NCBI GenBank assembly: GCA_037903355.1
Contig: JBAJFE010000047.1
Span: 1,364,001-1,428,000, forward strand
Direction: 5' to 3'
Source of the DNA: Trichuris trichiura
Taxonomy: Eukaryota > Nematoda > Enoplea > Trichinellida > Trichuridae
Length of the DNA: 64,000 nt
Part shown: positions 1 through 10,314 of the stretch, in pieces
How the letters are laid out: each line of letters begins with the position of its first letter
How positions within the stretch are numbered: position 1 is the stretch's first letter
Notes under the pieces: model-generated
Told to the model about the DNA's origin: nothing
The model's database searches: none
Seen by the model: the letters and a program-made list of their open reading frames with translations, nothing else
Translations under genes and position numbers: made by a program

Positions 1-252
1 AAATAGGCGCATGTAAATGGTTGGCGGAAAATTTGCGTATTTCAACCCACCTCTTCTTTTCGAACTGGCGTAGACGTATGCTTGACTTCAGACCTCCCTT
101 TTCTGAATATGCACGACTTTGCTTTCTCTACTTCGCAGCTAAAAGATGTGAATACGGAGAGCTATCTAAAGTTTTTTTGGTAAGGTTATTAGAGGAGGAA
201 TTGGGAAAGGCCGCGCTGATTGGGATGTTGTTACGTTGTTGTTTTTTTTCAG

Positions 253-3200
253 TGGTTCTATCCTGCAAAGCAAAACGTATCAATAGGAAAAGGCGACGTC
301 ATAGTGGCGCAGTGCATATTTGACTCGACGTCTCGCGACACCGTTACAGCAATAGGGTGGGTAACGCCTTTGTCGATGGCGAGCATTAGGCCGAATGTTT
401 GGATTTAGCGCTCACGGACTGGACGAAATGTGCAACTTTTACTTTTACTATTTTGTCTCAGCCAAGCACTCGAGCGTCATTGCCAAGCTTAAATATTGCC
501 AAGAAGCGGGCGACAACTCCTTATTTGGCAAGTATCCCGCTGACGCTCGTATTCCATTGCCTCGAAACGAGGTGTTCGAAAAGGAAGCTGCCATGATTCA
601 CGATCGTTTTGGTAAGTTTCCTTCGTATACCCATCGATAGGTTGACTTTGGGATCATTTTGCCTTCTGAGAGGATATCATACAACCTTATGTCTCTCTCT
701 CTCCGTGGTTTCAGGCGTAACCTTTGCAACGGACTGGCTAACAGGTAACATTAAGTTGGGCCAAATTTCCGGCATAACAATGGACAATGAGGGAAATTTG
801 GTCGTCTTTCACCGAGCGGATCGCTCCTGGACTGAACTGTACGTAAAGGAGACTTGCATGCTCTGATTGGTCATCAACTTGTTGACGGTGCTTTCAGGAC
901 TTTTGACGACCAAAATCGATACCGTTTAACAGATGAAGGTCCCATTAAAACCCCAGTAGTGGCAGTGATTAGTAGTCAAGGAACAATGGTCAGCCAGTGG
1001 GGAGAAGGGCTGTAAGCATCCGCTCCTCCTCCGCGTAATTCTTTTTTTGGCAATATTCCCATGTTGAAGGTTTTACCTGCCGCATGGCATTTTTGTGGAC
1101 AAGAATAATCGCTTATGGGTAACCGACGTTGCCATGCATCAGGTTTTTTCGTTTGACTGGGCCAAGAAGAGCAACAAGCCATTAGTAGTCCTTGGAACCG
1201 CCATGAAGCCTGGCAATGATGTCAAGTCGTTTTGCAAACCAGCCGGTGTCGCGGTCGCTCCGGACGGTTCCGTCTTCGTAGCCGACGGATACTGCAATAG
1301 TCGGGTGGTGAAGTTCACTTACGATGGCAACTTTGTCAAAAGCTTCGACCTATCTTCGCAGTCAGGTGCGCATTTGTAGCTTTCAAGTTCAGTGGTCGCT
1401 TTGTTTTTGCTGAAAAGAATTTTTTCCGTTGAAAGCTGTCCTCTTTAAGGTCCGATGGGGCAACAACTTGGCCGAATGGATATTGTACACGATGTTACGC
1501 TGAACACCGACAAGCGAGAAGTTATAGTGGCCGACCGAGAGAATGCGCGTCTTGTAGTCTTTAACTTCAATGGAACTTTGATACGCGTGATCAGTAATAA
1601 ATATATCAGCGGTGCCGTATATGCCGCCAAGTACTGCGAACCAGGTTGCGTGAATTTGCATAAATATTTATGTCTTCGACGACATGTCCCTACATTTGCA
1701 GCAAACGTTGTGTTCGTTCTCACTGGTCCTCCAGCGTCAGGTGCCAAGAGCGAATCTCGAGTTTTCGTCCTTGAAGCTTCCACTTACCGTTTACTTTACT
1801 CTTTTCGTCCGGAAAGTAACGTCGTACGTGCCGCTTAGATGTTTTATTGCACGTCGTTTTAACGCTTGTCATTTTAGCCATTTGATTTTACTCATTCCAT
1901 AGCGTCCGGTGGGAAATGCGATGAAGTTTTCGTCAGTAAGTCACCCTTGCTGGACATCCAGCAACAGTGCGCCACCGTTTATTGCGTAACTTTTTGTAGG
2001 TTTGTTGAACCCGTACGTCCTTTTGAAGGCGACGATCAAAGCTGCTGGTACAATTTGCGTAAGGCGTACTGTGCAAATCCGTTGTTTAACGATTTTCAGG
2101 TCCTCCCGCTCCTCATCCAACTTATCCGCCAGAGATTGTCTCAAGCAGCGGTTCAAGCATGAATATTCGCGCCTTCGCCGAAAATAACTTTTATACTACG
2201 CTGCTCGTTGGCTCGGTTGGCATTTTTGCCGTTGTCGTTGTCATGTTGTTCTCCTGGGTGGGCTGCAGAATAATTCGTCGACGTCACGAAGGTTTCAGCG
2301 CTTTTACAACGTTTTAAATGATCTCTGAATCTGTCGCTTTGCTTATAGAAAGCGATCGATCGAAGCATCCGCTGTTAAAAAACCCTACGTGGAAGAAGGT
2401 AAGCTATTTCGTTGATGTATGAGCAAAATTGCCTTGCGATCAAAATCTGCTAAACTTTATAAGGCATACTGAAAATTGCGCCTCCGCAGATGCTTTTTCT
2501 GTTGCCAGCTGATCAGTTCAAGCATCTGTTCCTCTTTTGAACCGTGGCACTGTTTACTTTCTTCAAGAATTAGTCGGTTTGTAAATGTAACTTCTTGGTA
2601 CGGGACCGTGTAGTTTCATGTCGAGTTTCTTTTACGGAAAGTTTTTCCCGTTGACAATATTTTTATTCCGGAGCTTTCGGGTCAAACGAGACCCGTCTTC
2701 AGCGGTATTAATATAAAGCAATGAAGTAACGAAAATTCACGGTGTTGAAATTTCGGGTCAAACGAGACCCGATTTCAACACCGTAAATTTTCGCTACTTC
2801 ATTGCTTTATATTAATACCGCTGAAGACGGGTCTCGTTTGACCCGAAAGCTCCGGAATAAAAATATTGTCAACGGGAAAAACTTTCCGTAAAAGAAACTC
2901 GACATGAAGAATTAGTCGGTTTTTTAAAAAAGAATAAGCTAGAAGTTGCTCACATAACTTGTTTGAAAGTTTGACTTCAAGTTGCCTGCTCGGTTTAGTT
3001 GTCCTTTGTCGTCCAGAAGTAGCATTTTGCCTTGTAAGGAAGCAACAAAAAGATACGGCGCAATACACCTCAAGCTATGCCGATTGTACAAGTGAAACCT
3101 GAGTCGATTTTGAGCTCTGATCAGCTATACGCGTATGGGCAAATCCTGAATTCGAATTCTTACTTCCACGTTCGAAATAGCGATTTCACAATGCGAGCAC

Positions 3201-4254
3201 TGTTCGCCTATTGATCTCTTGCTGAATAGTTTGCTATACTTCGATTTACAGCTCGAATTCTTCAATGTTTTATTGATGGTCCGTACGAAGTGGTAATTAA
3301 AATTGCGCGAAATAGTCGAAATCGATTTTCTCTCTCGCGAGAGCATAACTAGTCGTAGAATTGACATAGTACCCTTTAGGAGCAGGTTTCCAAGTCCAAG
3401 TGAGCAGCTGCAAGCGCAAGCAGTCTGTTGTAGAATAGAATTAAATATTAGTTCCGATTTGTCGTCGTTTGAATGTTAAGCGTTACGTTTAGAAAAGCAT
3501 TTAGAAAAGTTTTTCTGGTCTTTTCTGTTATGCGCTTCCCTGTCATACTGTAAGTTTTCCCGCCCATCCCCTTATGCCCTTACCTAAACCAAATTCTGAA
3601 CATAGGGCCTTAATTTTGTCTTAGACTTAGGTCAGTGCAGAATGGAATAGCCGACGGGCTCGTCAGTAATGGGAGAATAACATCATTAGCGTGTTTGCCG
3701 GAAGGGAACCCGCATTTCATACACGGTGGGGCATATAACTGACAAGATCCGTTTTTTTGCTTATTTGGCGCCCAGTCATCAACGTAAGCAAAGCAGAGGC
3801 TTCGACTAATTTAATACATTAACATGTCTAGCTAACAACTCCCGCGAAGGCTAATTTCTTATTAATATGCAAATTATGGAAAAATTCAAAATTTCAAATG
3901 GTTAGATCTCGTTAGCGCCTGCTTGCGTGACGTCTCTTTGTTTTTTATAGCAAATTTTCAGGCTGAAAAAAAGGCTGTTTTAAAATTAACATAAGAAGGA
4001 TACCAGCCTGTGTAAACCCGGTGAAGGGAAGGCAGTTAGCGTATCCAACGTGCGTAACAATAATGCCGTTAATTATATTCGAAATTTGAAGGGTTGAAGT
4101 GCTTTACGCGCTTTAAATAGATGCGCAATTATTTCAGGGTTTCCAACCATTGATGACGGATGATATAGACGGCGTCGACTACACATCGGACGATAGCGAG
4201 GATCGAGAAGATTTACTGTATAGCAACAAGATGAATGCAGGTTCTGACCTGTAA
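253..4254 (+). CDS. PAM: Bifunctional peptidylglycine alpha-amidating monooxygenase (5' end outside window)
   Basis: Makes C-terminally amidated peptides in the secretory pathway: PHM hydroxylates peptidyl-glycine (copper, ascorbate) and PAL cleaves it. Exons read: 253-356, 409-611, 715-838, 898-1011, 1070-1365, 1450-1644, 1702-1823, 1878-1939, 2000-2058, 2100-2291, 2349-2398, 4138-4254; phases agree. The first two exons are the end of PHM, including DEMCNFY, whose Met is the CuB ligand. Exons 3-9 are the PAL beta-propeller with FHRADRSW, LPHGIF (zinc His), DGYCNSR, MDIVHD (zinc His) and FDFTHS (third zinc His). Exon 10 carries one transmembrane helix (TTLLVGSVGIFAVVVVMLF) followed by a basic stop-transfer RIIRRRHE. 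The tail KKGFQPLMTDD plus an acidic DDSEDREDLL stretch resembles the vertebrate PAM cytosolic tail. The last intron is 1.7 kb; the others are under 120 bp. The donor of exon 8 (GTCACC) is weak. Bases 1-252 probably hold the preceding PHM exon and intron but were not resolved. Confidence 0.93.
2674..2702 (-). ncRNA. Hammerhead-like motif, left arm of PAM-intron element
   Basis: On the minus strand: CTGAAGA, C, GGGTC, a 6 nt loop, GACCC, GAAAG. This is the CUGANGA / stem II / GAAA order of a hammerhead ribozyme core. One extra C separates the first box from stem II. Stem III and the cleavage site were not established. Confidence 0.45.
2821..2849 (+). ncRNA. Hammerhead-like motif, right arm of PAM-intron element
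   Basis: Mirror copy, on the plus strand, of the motif at 2674-2702, as expected from the palindrome. CTGAAGA is followed by a GGGTC/GACCC hairpin and GAAAG. Confidence 0.45.
3541..3730. repeat. Dispersed MITE-like repeat, copy 1
   Basis: Begins CATACTGTAAGTTTT, followed by an imperfect inverted repeat around TTACCTAAAC / CTTAGACTTAGG and a GGAACCCGCATTTCAT block. Related copies lie at 18180-18300 and 55190-55380. Non-coding; no target duplication identified. Confidence 0.5.
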
Positions 4255-4749
4255 TGCAGTTACGGTTACAATTGTACCACTCCGGCGGCGGCGGAGACAT
4301 TTCCGCTGTCGCATTGACGGTCTGCTCTTTTTTCTTTTACTCGTGCGCTTCAAGCTGTTGTTCTTGTTTTGTGTCTCGTGAAAAGTGCGTGAATGAATGA
4401 ACTGGCCGCTCTCACGCGTAAGAAGCGTTGCGTTGAGCGTTTCCTTTTTTCATGCCAAATCGGCAAGGTGACAAAATCGATAGTTCATTCATCGAATGCG
4501 AAATAAATGTTTCAATGAAGTGAACAGGCGCAGAAGAAGAGAAAGAGAGCGACACAATTCACTGATCATTGCCCAATGGAAGCGGCAGCAACCAACCGCC
4601 GGACCATTGTGCCCTCTTTTGGCCGGACGTATAGAGAGATAAAAATTTGAAATTAAAAACGTGGGAATCACAATTAGTCTGCGGAGCTTTGAAAGCCGGT
4701 CGTCGATCCATTGAAAAACAAGAAAACGATGCAGGCATTTGAGCCGACG

Positions 4750-6959
4750 TTACAGAATAGCTCGCGCATCGGGTATGAACGTCTCCCAACATTTGGCCAG
4801 CTGAAACAATATGCAAATTGACTCGTACAAAAAATTGAACTTGCACTCTCCGGCTTTGCTCACTTGTTGTTGAGTGCCAGCTACCGTTTCCAATAGATGA
4901 ATAAGCATTTGCTTAAACTCTTTGACGCGATGCTGATCGAACCGTTTGTACTCTTTTTGAATCGAACTGCTGACGTGGTGGAAGTGCTGCTCCGCGTCGT
5001 CCGACTTTTGCTCCCACTTAAAAGGCAAGAGACAAGTTGCGTAAGCCCAAATGCATTGCAAATTAGCCTATTAGGCTCACTTCCTCGACTTCCTTCAGAG
5101 CTTGTGGAATGCGATCTGTTTTGCCGGCCAGCTCGTAACGACTTTTTGTTTCGCGCTTTTTGGTCAACGTCTGCAAAGCGTTTTGCCAACCGTTCCACGC
5201 TTTAACGCGTTCGAAGAACACTTCCTGAAAAGAAGGAACGGAAAAGGCTCAACGTTGCGAATCTTGAAAGCTAGCTGCGTTGTCTCATCGCCAACCTTGA
5301 CCACCTCTATCAGAGCCACGTAGTCTTTCAACATTTCGTACAAAATGAAAAAGTCCTTGTCGGCTTGGTCATTCTGAAGTTGAGATACGTTTTCCATCGT
5401 TTCGCACAAGAGTGAGAGAGCGCGCGACAGCGACGTGTTCTCCTCGCAAGCCGTGAGCATGGATAAGCATTTGCAAAACCCCTCCGTGGCAACGGAATAT
5501 TCTATAAAGCAAAAAAATAAGCATACATGCAGTTTGTATCACCTTGCTTGGAGTCCGCGGAGTCAGCTGAAGGTAACACTTTAAAATAGAGCCTCACCTT
5601 TGCGTACGGACACTAACGACTCCGCTTTGGCCAGCAATTTGCGCATCTCTATTTCCAACTGCTCCACTTCGTAATGTCGCTCGTTGAACCACTGGAATGA
5701 CGAATAAAATGGAAAACTGCGAGTAGAAAACTTTATCGTATAGAGCTACAGCGTCGTTTTCGTCCATTTTTGAGATAGCGATTCGATTGAAGCCTTCGCT
5801 GACCCGATCCCATATGCGCTTAATTGTTGTACCGCTAATGACGGCAGTCTGGCTAGCCTTGGGCAATTCGCCTTCGAAAGTGATGAAATTTTGAAAATCC
5901 GGATCCTGCAAAAGAATAATCACGCGCCGGATGGTCGCGGCAGCAATTATTGTTGCAAACTCGTAGCAGAACTGGATGGTCAGCCGTGCGCCGGATGTAG
6001 CGTTCCAGAGAAGCTCTACGACGCTCCAAAAATTCCGCTGCCACCGGATCTTCTTCCACGGTACCTTTTACCATTTTTGTCTTTGTACTCACTATGTAGA
6101 ATTTAAGAAAAGCCAACAATCATCACGTGACAGCGTAGCCGTAGAAGCAACTTACCAAAAACATTTTTGGCCGGTGCCGGAGGGACAATCCTACCATGAG
6201 GGAGGTACTTGTCGTACAACTTGTCGTGAAGACCGAGAAAGTCGCTGAAACGACGCCAAGCTACGTATTCCTTTTTCGAGAAACCCGGAACGGAACTGGG
6301 AATCTGCAATTGTCCATCCAGTGTTCATAAACACAAACAATAACAACAAGAAGAGGCAACGAACCTTCGTAACTACCTTGTACACCATATAAGCTGCCAC
6401 TCCTTCGCCTCGCTTTTCGTACTTGTCAATGTCGATGTTTATCCGCAGCTCCAACGGCTCATCCTTAGAGGAAAAAAATTACCATAAACATCAAGATGGG
6501 GATTAATATTCAAATTTACCGCAGCGTTGTCAGGTTCGGAACTGACGCTCAAAACGGCAGGCCTGTTCAAAGTGGAACTGGGAAACGGCATCGATGGATG
6601 AGTTGTCGTTTCAGAGCTCATATCCACTTCGCTGAGACCTGACGAAATGCATCTATCCGACTGCGGCTCGGTGATACCGTTGATTTGGTCAACGGCATCG
6701 CTTGTATTGTCGCCCGCTAGGCTTATAGTAGCTAAGCAAGAAAAAAAACATTTTAGGCGTAGGAATTTTTTTTTAAAAGAAAGGTACAGGCATCCGTACC
6801 CTGATTGTCAACGCTACTGTTGTCAAGCTGCAATCGAGCGCCTTTTACGGCAGCCTCTTCGTCGCCGTCCAAGTTGATCTCGTCGCTGATGCCTTGACGC
6901 GACCAATGCAACAGTTCATCGGGTACAATGAAATCACCTACCTTCAAATAGATCAACAT
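4750..6959 (-). CDS. SNX1/SNX2-like: Sorting nexin 1/2 (PX-BAR protein)
   Basis: Peripheral endosomal membrane protein of the retromer/ESCPE type: the PX domain binds phosphoinositides and the BAR domain drives tubulation. Eleven exons (high to low): 6800-6959, 6520-6731, 6365-6463, 6156-6303, 5961-6091, 5750-5905, 5598-5691, 5296-5501, 5091-5224, 4864-5026, 4750-4800; total 1554 nt, 517 aa, close to human SNX1/2. The N-terminal third is a low-complexity linker. PX: DEPLELRIN, GVAAYMVYKV, WRRFSDFLGLHDKLYDKY, GRIVPPAPAKN (the RRF and PPAP motifs that contact PI3P). Then EFLERRRASLERYIRRT. BAR: KMDENDAWFNER, the SLSRALS block, RVKAWNGWQ, KKREAKSRYELAGK, RVKEFKQMLIHLLE, TQQQLAKCWETFIPDARA as the family-typical end. 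The first Met (MLIYLKVGDF) is the best supported start; MRKWEK, 24 nt upstream, is an alternative. Faces PAM tail to tail, about 495 bp apart. Confidence 0.93.
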
Positions 6960-7375
6960 CGTCCTTAATTTTTCCCACTTTCGCATTAAGGGGATCCTAA
7001 GCAACAAATTCGTTTCGCACAATTCACGCACGAACGATCCTTGAACGTTTGACAATTCTTTTCTTTTTTTTTTTTAAAGTTCATGCCTACCCTAACCCTT
7101 TGAATCGTTGTTCGCCGAGCCGTTTCTTGTAGCCGTCATTAAAACTCACCCCGTCAACAAATTATGCCTCTACAGTACTTAAGGAAATTAAGTTGCTTCT
7201 ATTTTTCCAGCGTTAAATGACGAAGAACAAATAAATACTTGGAAACACAAACAGCTTTAAATATCAAGATTTCAAGAGCGTTACGACTGCCTATGCTGGC
7301 ACGTGTGGGTCAGACTTCGAACAAGCAAACGGTTGATTCGTATTGCTTTTTTAAGCAAAAAGATTACCGTACAGT
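6960..7375. other. Intergenic, SNX upstream region
   Basis: No gene seen. Contains a T-rich run near 7063-7076 and presumably the SNX promoter. Confidence 0.5.
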
Positions 7376-7417
7376 CTACGTTTCGAAAGACAGGATGTCT
7401 TTTAACAGGCTTGAATA
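7376..7417 (-). mobile_element. Left remnant of PLE family B element, split by family A insertion
   Basis: Read on the minus strand it matches the end of the family B element at 18560-18604, including codons for the N-terminal KRHPVFR block of a PLE ORF. Its last 12 bp (7406-7417, CAGGCTTGAATA) recur at 13572-13583 on the far side of the family A pair. Confidence 0.75.
7406..7417. repeat. Target site duplication, left copy
   Basis: CAGGCTTGAATA, identical to 13572-13583. The related uninterrupted element at 18540-18600 has it only once, in continuous sequence. Confidence 0.85.
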
Positions 7418-7698
7418 CAGGGTGCTTCCTAACGGGATGAGATTTCATGGTGTATGGTCTTCTACGGCTTTTCCCGTTTATCTATTGTGCTGTTATCTGT
7501 AAATTAGACGAAACAGCTGCTCTACCAACGGATGGATGAGCCGTTATTAAGAAAAATTGTACAGATGTCAATGCACTCAACTGTTTAATATCAGAGCTTT
7601 CGGAACGCTCTAGTTCCGTCGTCAGTGAGGTGGTGGAGGAGTGTTATTCTCCGAACGGTGTTATATAGGCTCACGTAACAATAGGAATGGGGGTCGAG
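7418..7698 (-). repeat. 3' pseudo-LTR of PLE-A copy 1
   Basis: Direct repeat of 10284-10566 with scattered substitutions and small indels. Contains the hammerhead-like motif and a CATCCATCCGTTGGTAGAGC block (minus strand) shared with the other PLE families here. Confidence 0.88.
7597..7625 (-). ncRNA. Hammerhead-like motif in PLE-A 3' pseudo-LTR
   Basis: Minus strand: CTGACGA, C, GGAAC, TAGAGC, GTTCC, GAAAG. Matches the CUGANGA-stem II-GAAA order. PLEs are known to carry hammerhead ribozymes in their pseudo-LTRs. Stem III is poor in this family. Confidence 0.5.
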
Positions 7699-7734
7699 GT
7701 CAGCGCGGCAGAGAGCAACACTTGGTTTTACTAA

Positions 7735-10314
7735 TCAGTGGGTCCCAAGCCGAGCTAACCTCTTGTCCTTTGTCACGGTTGATGGTATGGTTATGGCGAA
7801 TGTAAAGAGCCTCCTTAACCCGGCGGAGATGTAAGTGGCTCTCGCGACAAATAATCCGGGTTGTAGGTCGAGCGAGCATTGAGAGGAATGCTCGACGACC
7901 GCCGACGCTTTGATCGTCTCTGCTATGATCTTCTCCGGTTTGAGCTTCTGTGGTCGGCCTCGTCGCGGATTATTTGTCCTTTGTCCGTCGGGTTGCGTCA
8001 TTCTTCGCATCGCCTCTTTGTATCGGCCGACGTTGGTCATGTGTTGGCCGTACCTGTGAAATAAAGTGTTGCCCGTTTCTCCTATGTAGGAGGCGTTGCA
8101 ACCGCATCGTAACTCGTAGACGACGCCCGGTCTCCTGTCAAAGGGAACTATGATCTTATCGCTCCTCACCATTGAACGCAAACTGTTAGATGTCTTAAAT
8201 CGAACCTTGAAGTCCATGGAACGGCTCAGTCGTAGGATTCGTTCCCCGATGCCGTTGTAATAGGGGATAAACAAAATGGGGCGACTATTCGTGATTGCAG
8301 TGTTATCATTAGTAGGGTTAATATTATCAATAGTATTAGTGTCGTTGGGTGAGGATGTAGGGTTCGGGGGCCGTCTGCATTCGGCGATGATATGTTTAAC
8401 CAAAGAATGAGGGTACCCGTTGTCTGTAAATGTATGAAGGATGTGTTTTAATTCTCCCGGAAGAAATGCGGGGTGACAGACAGCCAGGGCCCTGTCAACC
8501 ATCCCTTTTACAATACCCCGTTTGACTGACAGAGGGTGGTGTGAAGTGAAATGCAGATATCTGTCAGAATGGGTCGGTTTTCTATAAACGGAGGTCCTTA
8601 TTTCGTTGCCCTGTTTTATCACCAATACGTCTAGGAAGGGGAGTTTATTATCTACTTCTGTTTCCATAGTTAAACGTATGTTTTTGGGGAAGATGCTGTT
8701 TAAGTGGTTTAGAAACGCCCCCTCCTTGCCCTTGGTGGTGATAGCGAAAATGTCATCTACGTAGCGTTTGAAGAAGATGGGCGCTACGTCCGGGTTTACG
8801 CTAGCGAAGACCTTTTCCTCGAAGTGTTCCATGAAGATCTCCGCTAGAACCGGCGATAGTGGACTGCCCATGGGAGCACCATCTGTTTGCAAAAAGAACC
8901 TGTCCTGGAACCTGAAGTAGTTCCCTTGTTTCATGCAGAAGGAAATCAGTTTCGTTATGTGAAAAAGGTTCAGTTTCAATTTTAAAAGTCCCGTGGTGTC
9001 TCTTTTGAAAAGGTTTTCTAATAGGTTAAGGGTATAGTCTATGGGGATGCTAGTGAACAGGTCTTTGACGTCATAACTAACCATGACGTTGTTCGGTGTT
9101 AATTGGAGTGGTTTTAACGCTATGTAGAAGTCTTTACAGTTTAAGACATGAGAGTCACGTTTATCCGTTAGCGGTTTTAGGATGTCCTTTAGATAGGTGC
9201 ACAGCCTGGATGTTACGCTGTTGACGCTTGAGACGACTGGTCTTAGGGGGATTCCCGGCTTATGGATCTTGGGGAGTCCGTAAAGTTCAGGACATTTCGC
9301 GTAGTTTAAGAAGTAGATGTAGTTACTGATGTGCGAAAGCTGGTGGTCCTGTTTTTCACTTGTGAACGCATCCAGTAAAGCCCTCAGTTCCACCCGCGCC
9401 TGAGGAGTTGGGTCTTCCGGGATAGGGCGGTATATGGCATTATTTAGCAGACTGTTGATTTTCTGTTTGTAATCACTGCGGTTAAGGAGAACCACTACGT
9501 TACCTTTGTCTGCCTTAGTAATTATTATGTCTTCGCGCGACTTTAGTTGCTTTATAACCCGCTGCTCCTCGTGGGTTATGTTAGGTGTTGATGATGGGCG
9601 ACTCTGCAATAGGATGTTTGATATTGATGCTCTGACCTGTGTAGCCTTTACAGATTCAGTGTGAGGGAGCCCGCTCTCCACCGAGGAGATGATGTCCATA
9701 ACGGGAATATTCTTAGGGGTGGGAACGAAGTTTAAACCCTTGGCGAGAACCCTTTTCTCGATCTCATTCAAGTTGGCAAAACTGAGATTGACCACCACTT
9801 TGTCAATGCTTTGTATGCTAGGGTTCTTGGTGCGTTTGTTTGATCTTGTAAATTCCCAAGACTGCGAACCGTATAAAGCGTTGAGTTTTTTATTTAAGAT
9901 CTGGATCTGTTGTAGTTTTGTTAATGCGCAGCTGTTTTTAATATGTGCATGCAACTGAGACAAGAAATTGAAATTAATTGAACGTGAAAAAAATTGTGTA
10001 TAATGGTTGCATGCATTTTTAAGCAGGGCAGAAGATTTTCTGTGATCACGAATAGTGCCTTTTAGGAGGGAGACCCCGGTCGATTGTAACAGTTTTGACG
10101 TTCTTGGATTTTGGGCGTGGTTCCATTTTATTTTAAAACATTTTGGAAGGAGACCTGCGTCGCGGCATTTTAGTAGGAATGTTAACTTACCCATCGTTAG
10201 AGTAAGTTTAATGGATGATCTTTCTAGCTGTTTGGCTGCGTTGAGGCAAAGTGCGCCGTGGGCACTGAGGATGTTCTTGAACACAGGGTGTTTCGTAACG
10301 GGATGAGATTTCAT
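7735..10314 (-). CDS. Penelope-like reverse transcriptase with GIY-YIG endonuclease
   Basis: 859 aa, no stops or frameshifts. The start MKSHPVTKHPVFKN was chosen because it is the first ATG and is shared with copy 2. A basic N-terminal region (to about residue 230) precedes the RT domain: KADKGNVVVLL, YGLPKIHKPGIPLRPVVSS (typical of PLEs), SYDVKDLFTSIP, GAPMGSPLSPVLAEIFMEHF and FKRYVDDIFAI with the catalytic YVDD, then KLPFLDVLV. The C-terminal endonuclease shows GVVYELRCGCNASYIGETG (the VVY and YIG halves of GIY-YIG), HRYGQH and a late AVVEHSSQC. Both enzyme halves look complete, so this copy could be competent for retrotransposition. It is a selfish element and is not related to its neighbours. 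Confidence 0.95.
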   Translation of the reverse strand: MKSHPVTKHPVFKNILSAHGALCLNAAKQLERSSIKLTLTMGKLTFLLKCRDAGLLPKCFKIKWNHAQNPRTSKLLQSTGVSLLKGTIRDHRKSSALLKNACNHYTQFFSRSINFNFLSQLHAHIKNSCALTKLQQIQILNKKLNALYGSQSWEFTRSNKRTKNPSIQSIDKVVVNLSFANLNEIEKRVLAKGLNFVPTPKNIPVMDIISSVESGLPHTESVKATQVRASISNILLQSRPSSTPNITHEEQRVIKQLKSREDIIITKADKGNVVVLLNRSDYKQKINSLLNNAIYRPIPEDPTPQARVELRALLDAFTSEKQDHQLSHISNYIYFLNYAKCPELYGLPKIHKPGIPLRPVVSSVNSVTSRLCTYLKDILKPLTDKRDSHVLNCKDFYIALKPLQLTPNNVMVSYDVKDLFTSIPIDYTLNLLENLFKRDTTGLLKLKLNLFHITKLISFCMKQGNYFRFQDRFFLQTDGAPMGSPLSPVLAEIFMEHFEEKVFASVNPDVAPIFFKRYVDDIFAITTKGKEGAFLNHLNSIFPKNIRLTMETEVDNKLPFLDVLVIKQGNEIRTSVYRKPTHSDRYLHFTSHHPLSVKRGIVKGMVDRALAVCHPAFLPGELKHILHTFTDNGYPHSLVKHIIAECRRPPNPTSSPNDTNTIDNINPTNDNTAITNSRPILFIPYYNGIGERILRLSRSMDFKVRFKTSNSLRSMVRSDKIIVPFDRRPGVVYELRCGCNASYIGETGNTLFHRYGQHMTNVGRYKEAMRRMTQPDGQRTNNPRRGRPQKLKPEKIIAETIKASAVVEHSSQCSLDLQPGLFVARATYISAGLRRLFTFAITIPSTVTKDKRLARLGTH

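Larger units (their letters stand above)
2581..2906. mobile_element. Palindromic PLE-like short element in PAM intron
   Basis: A near-perfect inverted repeat: arm 2614-2755 is the reverse complement of 2770-2906, so the insert could fold into a hairpin of about 135 bp. It is flanked by identical 16 bp direct repeats AAGAATTAGTCGGTTT at 2565-2580 and 2907-2922, which look like a target site duplication. About 33 bp at the left (2581-2613) are not palindromic. Each arm holds a hammerhead-like motif CTGAAGA-stem-GAAAG. The same motif architecture occurs in the Penelope-like long terminal repeats elsewhere in the window, so I infer a non-autonomous PLE-derived dimer. Confidence 0.8.
2399..4137 (+). 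other. Large last intron of PAM
   Basis: 1.74 kb intron between the KNPTWKK exon and the acidic tail exon. It holds the palindromic insertion at 2581-2906 and a copy of a dispersed repeat near 3541-3730. No coding exon was recognised inside it; the ORFs at 2799-3068 and 3125-3367 on the minus strand have no family features. Confidence 0.75.
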
